A DNA stretch of 64,000 bases. It comes from Actinomycetes bacterium (GTDB lineage Bacteria; Actinomycetota; Acidimicrobiia; Acidimicrobiales; Acidimicrobiaceae). Where the stretch lies: assembly GCA_021799035.1 (NCBI GenBank), contig JAJZBG010000004.1, positions 1 through 64,000 of the forward strand. Reading direction: 5' to 3'. The notes under the pieces are model-generated. The model searched no databases. It saw nothing but the letters and a program-made list of their open reading frames with translations, and was not told the DNA's origin. This document shows positions 57,803-64,000 of this stretch, piece after piece; within the stretch, counting starts at the first letter, position 1, and every line of letters starts with the position of its first letter. The translations under genes and the position numbers were made by a program.

Positions 57803-58987
57803 CTACTCCACCCCCTTTCCCACAGAACGGCTTCTGCCCAAGCGGAATTGCTCACCAAGATTCCCAATTCCGCTGGCTCGAGAAAGAAATGCTGCCAGAA
57901 TCAAAACTATGACGAAGACTGCAAATCCCAAGTAGCTCGATACTTGCATGCCAGCAACGATCAAGAACCACGCGAGGGAGGCCGGTATCAGGACCTTCCA
58001 ACCCATAGTCATGAGCTGGTCATAACGGAGACGAGGAAGCGCAGCCCGGACCCATACGTAAAAGTAGAGGAACACTCCGGTCTTGACCAAGAACCAGATG
58101 ATCGGCCAAATCCAACTTGGCCCTATGATGTCCGGGCCGGACGCGCCCCCGAAAAACAGGGTGACTATCACCGCCGACATCGTAACGGTATTCATGAACT
58201 CTGCAAGGAAGAAGAGTGCAAACCTCAGCGAAGAATACTCGGTATGGAATCCGCCTACGAGCTCGGACTCCGCCTCGACGAGGTCAAATGGCGGCCGGTT
58301 CATTTCGGCGGTTATAGCCACCAGAAAGATCAGAAATGGCACCACTCCAAGACGTATCAAGTTCCACTTCGGAATAAATCCCAGATAGGTCCCCATCTGG
58401 GAAATTATGATGTCCCTGGTCGAGAGCGACCCCGATATCAGAACAACTGCGGCAATTGAGAGCCCCATGGCGGCCTCATAGGAGATCATCTGAGCCGTTG
58501 CGCGCACCCCACCGAGTAGCGGGTACTTGGAACCCGAACTCCAGCCCGCGAGAGTTACGCCGTAGACCGAAATGGACGACATCACCAGCAGAAATAGAAT
58601 TCCCATTGGAGGATCGGCCACCTGGAGCTCGGTCGTGTGGCCGAAGATGTGCACGACGCCTCCAACAGGCACGATTGCAAAGACCAAAAATGCGGGAATA
58701 ACCGACAGATACGGCGCCAACTTGAACACTGCCCTGTCAGCGGACTCAGGAACCAGATCCTCTTTGAAGAACAGCTTTGTTCCATCGGCAAGTGTCTGGA
58801 GAATGCCAAACGGCCCAGCCCTGTTTGGCCCGATTCTGTTCTGCATGTCGGACAAGACCTTGCGTTCGAACCAAATCATCAGAAGGACGCTCACGAGCAG
58901 AACCGCAAAGGCGACCACCACTTTGACGATGACGATCAGGATTACCGCCAAGGTAATTCCATGTAAAAACAGCGGGTCAGATCCCAT
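57803..58987 (-). CDS. nuoH: NADH-quinone oxidoreductase subunit H
   Basis: Membrane subunit joining the quinone site to the pumps, 394 residues with eight or more helices. The E-channel loop is present (AEMNRPPFDLVEAESELVGGFHTEYSS), as is NRIGPNRAGPFGILQTLADG. Its ATG overlaps the nuoG stop by one base. Confidence 0.98.
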   Translation of the reverse strand: MGSDPLFLHGITLAVILIVIVKVVVAFAVLLVSVLLMIWFERKVLSDMQNRIGPNRAGPFGILQTLADGTKLFFKEDLVPESADRAVFKLAPYLSVIPAFLVFAIVPVGGVVHIFGHTTELQVADPPMGILFLLVMSSISVYGVTLAGWSSGSKYPLLGGVRATAQMISYEAAMGLSIAAVVLISGSLSTRDIIISQMGTYLGFIPKWNLIRLGVVPFLIFLVAITAEMNRPPFDLVEAESELVGGFHTEYSSLRFALFFLAEFMNTVTMSAVIVTLFFGGASGPDIIGPSWIWPIIWFLVKTGVFLYFYVWVRAALPRLRYDQLMTMGWKVLIPASLAWFLIVAGMQVSSYLGFAVFVIVLILAAFLSRASGIGNLGEQFRLGRSRSVGKGVE

Positions 58988-61629
58988 TATGCACGCTCCA
59001 ACTTGACATAGTTGACAGTCTCATCCGTTCGAACCGGCGAAAACCCTGAAACAGCAAACGATCCACGAGTCAGCTCGACGGTTCCGCGGCTCACCGCGTC
59101 GTCAATCTCAACTTCGAACGAGGCCTCGCCTCCAACCTTGTCGATTATCCGGACCATGTCCCCCGACTCCAAATCCAGCTGCTTTGCGGTGTGGCTGGAT
59201 ATTCGGCACTTTGCCTCCACGATCAAGCGGGAAAGGTGCGGGCTGTTCTTCAAATGCTCGCCGCGAGAGTAGAGCTTCTGCACATAGGCAAGATTCAAAT
59301 AACCAGTCGGCTGTATAGACGGGAGTGGCCAGATCGGTTCCATAAGACCCATTCCGCTGACCGCATTGGGCGGCGTTCCGACAGGGCTGACTTCCCCGAC
59401 TTCTTCTTCGCCTTCGACGTATGCCGTCTTGGAGGATGCAAGACCCTGGTTCCAAACCGAGGCTATACCTGGCGTAGAGACTTGGTCCAGCATTGCTCGA
59501 GGCCTGATCGAAAGGGCTGTACCTGAAACAGGCACCAAAACCCCTTCAACGGTAGCCATCTTCGACAACCGAGCCCATGAAAGCCCCCAGTGAAGCGGCG
59601 AAACATCTGCTATCTCATCGAGTATTTCCGAAACTGAGCTGAATCCGAGATCATCACCCAATTCCAGAGCGATTTCGCTGGCAATTGTCCAGTCTGTCCG
59701 GCACACTCCCGGGGGGGTCACCTTCTGGTTAAGGGTGAAGACCCTACCCTCAAGATTCGTAGTGGTTCCGGACTTCTCTGCAAATGCGGCCGCCGGCAGC
59801 ACTAGATCGGCCTTCAAAGTTGACCCACTCAGGTACGTATCCACGCTAACAACGAACCCCACCCTGTCCAGAGCGGAGTCGGCCAACTCTGAGTCGACAT
59901 AGTCGGCCCTTGGATCAGACCCCACAAGGAAAACCACATCTAGCTCGCCCTGAAGCGCGCCCTTGAACATCTCTTTGACCCCACGACCAACCTGCGAGGG
60001 AAGACGAGTCCACTTTTGGCCTAAAGCAGCCGACGCGTTCTCGAGCAGACTTCTGCCGGGTAGCAGCCGTGGCGCTGCGCCCAGATCCACACTGCCGGCA
60101 AAGTTGGTTGCCCGCAGAGTCACCAGGAACCTCGCCTTCGGCAAGGCTCTGGAGAGTTCGACTGCAAACGCCTCAACGACAGATTGATCAACGGCCAGAT
60201 TCTCGCGACCCAGCAGCACCACGAGACCTTCTCCGTCTGAGCTGACCCCCTGCCGGGAGAAGACGGAAGCTATCTCAGCAAACTTCGAGTTAGAGCTGAC
60301 CAACTCTCTCGCAAGTAGTTGAAGCTGGTCAATGCCGACGTTGGCCTTGACTTCGCTGAGCTCATCAAGGGAGCTGGATCTCGTGCCGATGGTTACAAGC
60401 TTCGTCTTGCCCGATCGCACCGCCTCTCGCATCCTGAGAAACAGAACCGGAATCTCCTCTTTAATGTCTCCGGTGAATGCGAGCACGGCCTTCGCAGTAA
60501 CAGCCTCGCTTATGGTCGCACGGGGCAGGCCTGCAATTACCTCGCCCCTCAATCCGTCTCCCAGTTGAGAGTCGACGTTGTCTGTGCCTATGACGCCTTT
60601 TGCCAGTTTGACCCAGGCGTAGATGTCTTCGTTGGTCAGTCTGGAGCCCAGGATGAAGCCGATTCGGTTGGCATCTCCGCCTGCCTTCGCTCCAGAGACT
60701 TTCGAGGCAATCAGTGCCAGCGCGCTTGCCCAAGTTGTTTCAACAAATTCGTCACCTTTGCGCAGCAGAGGTACCGTAACCCTCTCGTCCGAGTTGATGG
60801 CTTCGAATCCGAACCGGCCTTTATCACAGAGCCAGCCATGATTGACTGCGTCTGAGTCGAGACCCAAATACCTGGTCAGCTCGTTCTGCGACGATTGGAC
60901 CATAATGCGGCACCCCATCGAACAGGTATTGCAGCTCGATTCGATCTGCGAAAGATCCCAAGGGCGTGCCTTGAACCTGTAAGGGGATGCTGTTAGCGCT
61001 CCGACTGGACAGATCTGAACCGTGTTGCCCGAGAAATAGGAAGAGAACGGCCTCTCTGGAAATACGTTCACCTCTGTATGATCGCCTCGCCCGAAGAATT
61101 CGATCAAGGCATCTCCGGCAACCACGTCCGCAAATCTTGTGCACCGGTCGCATTGAATGCAGCGCTCACGATCTAGGTAAACAAGCTCTGAGATGGCTAT
61201 TGGCTTCTCCCAGTGTCGCTTCTCTTCGATGAACCGGCTTTCCCCTGGGCCATAGGTCAGGGTTTGATCCTGCAGTGGGCACTCGCCGCCCTTGTCACAG
61301 GTTGGACAGTCAAGCGGGTGGTTTATCAGCAGAAACTCGAGCACACCGTCTTGAGCCTTCTGCACCTTTTCGGATTCGGTAATTACCTCCATGCCCTCAG
61401 TCACGGGCAGGTAGCACGAAGGCTGAAGGGTGAACCCTCTTGGGCCCTTCACTTCGACAAGGCACATCCGGCACATTCCGACCTGGGGTAGCCTGTTGTG
61501 GAAGCAGAATCGGGGGATGAAGATTCCAGCCTTCTCCGCCGCCTCAATCAGTAGCTCTCCGCTCTTGGCCTGTATCTCCTTGCCGTCTACGGAAATGGTA
61601 ATCAGATTCTGAGAAACGTCAGTGGACAA
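58987..61629 (-). CDS. nuoG: NADH-quinone oxidoreductase subunit G
   Basis: Largest hydrophilic subunit, 880 residues, with the electron chain toward N2. Ligands are visible for N1b (C42, C53, C56, C72), N5 (H104, C108, C111, C117) and N4 (C157, C160, C163, C207). The N7 set C233, C236, C240, C268 is also complete, a cluster found only in some bacteria. The remaining two thirds is a molybdopterin-oxidoreductase-like fold without cofactor. The start is TTG at 61629, overlapping the nuoF end by 11 bases, with AAGGG before it. Confidence 0.97.
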   Translation of the reverse strand: MSTDVSQNLITISVDGKEIQAKSGELLIEAAEKAGIFIPRFCFHNRLPQVGMCRMCLVEVKGPRGFTLQPSCYLPVTEGMEVITESEKVQKAQDGVLEFLLINHPLDCPTCDKGGECPLQDQTLTYGPGESRFIEEKRHWEKPIAISELVYLDRERCIQCDRCTRFADVVAGDALIEFFGRGDHTEVNVFPERPFSSYFSGNTVQICPVGALTASPYRFKARPWDLSQIESSCNTCSMGCRIMVQSSQNELTRYLGLDSDAVNHGWLCDKGRFGFEAINSDERVTVPLLRKGDEFVETTWASALALIASKVSGAKAGGDANRIGFILGSRLTNEDIYAWVKLAKGVIGTDNVDSQLGDGLRGEVIAGLPRATISEAVTAKAVLAFTGDIKEEIPVLFLRMREAVRSGKTKLVTIGTRSSSLDELSEVKANVGIDQLQLLARELVSSNSKFAEIASVFSRQGVSSDGEGLVVLLGRENLAVDQSVVEAFAVELSRALPKARFLVTLRATNFAGSVDLGAAPRLLPGRSLLENASAALGQKWTRLPSQVGRGVKEMFKGALQGELDVVFLVGSDPRADYVDSELADSALDRVGFVVSVDTYLSGSTLKADLVLPAAAFAEKSGTTTNLEGRVFTLNQKVTPPGVCRTDWTIASEIALELGDDLGFSSVSEILDEIADVSPLHWGLSWARLSKMATVEGVLVPVSGTALSIRPRAMLDQVSTPGIASVWNQGLASSKTAYVEGEEEVGEVSPVGTPPNAVSGMGLMEPIWPLPSIQPTGYLNLAYVQKLYSRGEHLKNSPHLSRLIVEAKCRISSHTAKQLDLESGDMVRIIDKVGGEASFEVEIDDAVSRGTVELTRGSFAVSGFSPVRTDETVNYVKLERA

Positions 61630-62917
61630 AGGGACACCCTTCTTCCTTGATGTGGATCATGAACTCGTCCCTAAACATCTTGATGGCACTAACCACCGAT
61701 GACGGAATCGACGGACCCAGGACACATATCGTTGTCTGCTGAGGAGGCCAGGTGAGACCGGGTGCAATATTGTCGCATGCATCAAGAACTAGGTCCAGGT
61801 CGCTCTCCGTTCCAGAACCCATCTCAATTCTGTGCATGATCTTCTCGATCCAACCAGACCCCTCTCGGCAAGGTGTGCACTGGCCGCAGGACTCTCTATT
61901 GAAGAACTTTGTGATGCGCCAGGCGGCGCGAACTGCACAGGAATGGTCATCCAAAACTATGATCGATCCAGATCCGAGCATCGAGCCTGCTTGGGCTACC
62001 TCATCCTGTCCAAGAGGAAGATCAAGGTTGTCGGGTCCGATCCACGGTGCGGACACCCCGCCGGGAATCACAGCCTTGACTGTCCTCCCCTCTTTGAGAC
62101 CGCCTCCAAGATCAGGATCGTAGATGAGTTCCCTAAAAGTCTTCGAAGTCATCTCGAGCTCGTAACTTCCCGGCCTCAGGACATCTCCTGAAAGCGCGAA
62201 GAGCCTGGTTCCAGTGGAACGTCCCTTGCCGAGTGCCGCAAAAGCCTTTCCGCCGTTTGCAACAATCCAAGGAACGTTCGACATCGTCTCTACGTTGTTG
62301 ACGATCGTCGGCGCCCCATAGAGCCCTATCACTGCGGGAAAGTAAGGCGGCTTGATCCTCGGATAGCCTCTTTTCCCCTCCAATGACTCGATCAAAGCCG
62401 TCTCTTCACCGCAGATGTAAGCGCCGGCACCTGGCTGCAACACCAAGTCTATGGAGAAGCCGGAACCGAAAATGTTCCTGCCAATGGCGCCATGAGCATA
62501 GGCTTCGTTGATAGCCGTCTGTACTCTTTCAAGGCCTAGGGCAAATTCACCTCGAAGATAGATGAATGCCCTGGTAGCCCCGATGGCATACGCCGTGATG
62601 AGTGTGCCTTCAACCAGTTGATGCGGATCATTCTCAACCAGCAAATGGTCTTTGAATGTAGAAGGCTCCGACTCGTCCCCGTTGACAACAAGATATCTGA
62701 TCGGATCTTGTTTCAGCATGGACCACTTGCGCCCCGTCTCGAAGCCGGCGCCGCCACGGCCCAACATCCCCGATGCGGTCACCTCGGCCTGGACCTCTTC
62801 CGGCGTCATCTCAAGCAGCGCCTTCCGAAGGGACTGATAGCCACCGTGCTCAAGATAACTGGCGATTGTGTAAGAGTTCGGAATTCCTACCCTGGCAGTG
62901 ACAATCTTGTCGCTCAT
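61619..62917 (-). CDS. nuoF: NADH-quinone oxidoreductase subunit F
   Basis: NADH- and FMN-binding subunit, 432 residues. GRGGAGFETGRKWS (from residue 53) is the NADH loop, GDESEP (80-85) and GAGAYICGEETALIESLEGKRG (163 on) are the FMN and NADH contacts. The N3 cluster ligands C344, C347, C350 are followed by C398 in TICVLG. The start overlaps the nuoE stop by four bases. Confidence 0.98.
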   Translation of the reverse strand: MSDKIVTARVGIPNSYTIASYLEHGGYQSLRKALLEMTPEEVQAEVTASGMLGRGGAGFETGRKWSMLKQDPIRYLVVNGDESEPSTFKDHLLVENDPHQLVEGTLITAYAIGATRAFIYLRGEFALGLERVQTAINEAYAHGAIGRNIFGSGFSIDLVLQPGAGAYICGEETALIESLEGKRGYPRIKPPYFPAVIGLYGAPTIVNNVETMSNVPWIVANGGKAFAALGKGRSTGTRLFALSGDVLRPGSYELEMTSKTFRELIYDPDLGGGLKEGRTVKAVIPGGVSAPWIGPDNLDLPLGQDEVAQAGSMLGSGSIIVLDDHSCAVRAAWRITKFFNRESCGQCTPCREGSGWIEKIMHRIEMGSGTESDLDLVLDACDNIAPGLTWPPQQTTICVLGPSIPSSVVSAIKMFRDEFMIHIKEEGCPFVH

Positions 62918-63552
62918 TGCTTGCCCCCTGCCTCTTGGCTCTGAGCAGCCAACCTGGCCTTCTTGGCCTCATCCATCACTCGACGCTCCTCGTGGATTAT
63001 CTCAAGAGAAACCATGGGAGGGGCGTCTCGGAAAACTCGCGACAGAACTCCATGGTGAGGTACCGAGTCAGAGAGCCTGCCGCTTTTCAAATCGTCAACA
63101 AGGTTGTCGAAGTCATCGTTCGCGAGAGGACCAAAGTACCTGTAATTCACCTGGGCACAAGGAGCCTTATCACAGTGGGCAACGCACTCGACCTCCTCAA
63201 GAGTGAACATCCCGTCCTCGGTAGTTCCACCCGGAGGCACGCCAAGCACATCGCTCGCATGGTCCAGCAACTCCTGGCCGCCTCCAAGCAAGCACGCAAC
63301 GTTGGTGCATACGCCAACCAAGTACTTACCAACCTCCTCGGTGTGCAGCATGTCGTAGAACGAGGCCGTGCCCATTACCTCAGCAGGCTGAATTCCTAGA
63401 AGCTCTGCAATCTCTTCCATTGCCTCTTTCGACAAGTGGCCGTGCTGGCTTTGGGCCAAATGGCAGAGCGGTATGAGAGCTGAGCGCTTGTCTGGATAAA
63501 GGCCAACAAGAACCTGAGCTTTTTCCAAATTCTCGGGGGTAAAGAAGGACAT
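62914..63552 (-). CDS. nuoE: NADH-quinone oxidoreductase subunit E
   Basis: Holds the off-path cluster N1a. Its four ligands are C82, C87, C123 and C127 in a thioredoxin-like fold. The protein has 212 residues; the last about 50 are a basic and polar tail beyond the core, longer than E. coli NuoE (166). It lies 2 bases after nuoD and overlaps nuoF. Confidence 0.98.
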   Translation of the reverse strand: MSFFTPENLEKAQVLVGLYPDKRSALIPLCHLAQSQHGHLSKEAMEEIAELLGIQPAEVMGTASFYDMLHTEEVGKYLVGVCTNVACLLGGGQELLDHASDVLGVPPGGTTEDGMFTLEEVECVAHCDKAPCAQVNYRYFGPLANDDFDNLVDDLKSGRLSDSVPHHGVLSRVFRDAPPMVSLEIIHEERRVMDEAKKARLAAQSQEAGGKQ

Positions 63553-63554
63553 TT

Positions 63555-64000
63555 CTAGCGATCAACCTCTCCCAATACCGGATCAACTGAAGAAATAGAA
63601 GCTATGGCATCGGCGATTATGCCACCGCGAAGCATTGTCGGAAGCGTTTGGAGGTTCACAAAAGACGGTCCTCGAATATGCATCCTGTAGGGCTTTGCCG
63701 AACCGTCCGACACCATGTAGCAGCCAATCTCTCCGCGAGCTGATTCAATCCCCACGTAGACCTCACCCTCTGGCACCTTGAAGCCCTCGGTGTAGATCTT
63801 GAAGTGGTGAATCAAGGCCTCCATCGATTCATCGATCCTGACCCTGGGGGGCGGAGTGACTTTCCTATCCTGCGTCTTGTAATCACCGGCTGGCATCTTC
63901 TCGACTATTTGGGCAATTATCCTAAGAGACTCGCGAATCTCGTTCAGTCTCACAGAGTACCGATCGAAACAGTCGCCTATTGAGCCCACAATCACGTCGA
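63555..64000 (-). CDS. nuoD: NADH-quinone oxidoreductase subunit D, 3' part
   Basis: C-terminal 149 or so residues of the 49-kDa-type quinone-site subunit; the N terminus lies beyond the window edge. The visible part has VGSIGDCFDRYSVRLNEIRESLRI, GEVYVGIESARGEIGCYMVSDGSAKPYRMHIRGPSF and the ending block GIIADAIASISSVDPVLGEVDR, all family-typical. The frame stays open to the last base. Confidence 0.97.
   Translation of the reverse strand, partial: DVIVGSIGDCFDRYSVRLNEIRESLRIIAQIVEKMPAGDYKTQDRKVTPPPRVRIDESMEALIHHFKIYTEGFKVPEGEVYVGIESARGEIGCYMVSDGSAKPYRMHIRGPSFVNLQTLPTMLRGGIIADAIASISSVDPVLGEVDR

Overview
This window looks like a housekeeping chromosome segment from an actinobacterium, most plausibly an acidimicrobial-type lineage (inference, no marker tree was run). 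The evidence is a mycoredoxin-type domain fused to thioredoxin reductase, a polyprenol-phosphomannose-dependent mannosyltransferase (MptB-like), zinc-type S14 and a four-cysteine L24, long acidic tails on S3, L22, L4 and L10, an actinobacterial tRNA-Thr/tRNA-Met/rpmG/tRNA-Trp/secE/nusG layout, and heavy use of GTG and TTG starts.

Region 1 (1-5250) is an accessory flank read mainly on the plus strand. It holds a membrane-anchored GH5-like glycoside hydrolase, a fused mycoredoxin-thioredoxin reductase, a roughly 750-base stretch with no convincing gene, a cold-shock protein followed by a perfect hairpin, tRNA-Arg(TCG) on the minus strand, and a GT4-like glycosyltransferase whose 3' end overlaps glmS.

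Region 2 (5224-43903) is nearly 39 kb on the minus strand with only translation, transcription, secretion and amino-sugar genes. In transcription order it runs tRNA-Thr, tRNA-Met, rpmG, an ECF sigma factor, tRNA-Trp, secE, nusG, rplK, rplA, rplJ, rplL, rpoB, rpoC, rpsL, rpsG, fusA, tuf, the S10 cluster (rpsJ to rpsQ), the spc cluster (rplN to secY, adk, map), the alpha cluster (infA, rpmJ, rpsM, rpsK, rpsD, rpoA, rplQ), truA, rplM, rpsI, glmM and glmS. Clusters often scattered in other genomes are joined here with no foreign gene except the sigma factor. Hairpins mark likely internal control points, the clearest being a terminator-like hairpin between rplO and secY and an attenuator-like hairpin between rplL and rpoB. 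Several real starts are non-ATG; rpmJ (TTG) is easily missed and infA seems to start at CTG.

Region 3 (44030-51181) is a mixed block: a GNAT acetyltransferase, an AlkA-like DNA glycosylase, the MptB-like mannosyltransferase, tRNA-Tyr, a YajQ-family protein, a HAD phosphatase-like protein, and a 1003-residue membrane protein that joins a degenerate metallophosphoesterase-like part to an MprF-like aminoacyl-phospholipid synthase domain. That fusion is the least ordinary protein here.

Region 4 (51197-64000) is the minus-strand complex I operon nuoD (cut by the window edge) through nuoN, in canonical order with overlapping or touching genes. All expected iron-sulfur ligands of NuoE, F, G and I are visible, so the enzyme should be a complete proton-pumping NADH:quinone oxidoreductase.

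I see no CRISPR array, insertion sequence, prophage or obvious undescribed multi-gene system. The novelty is in single proteins, start-codon use and layout.
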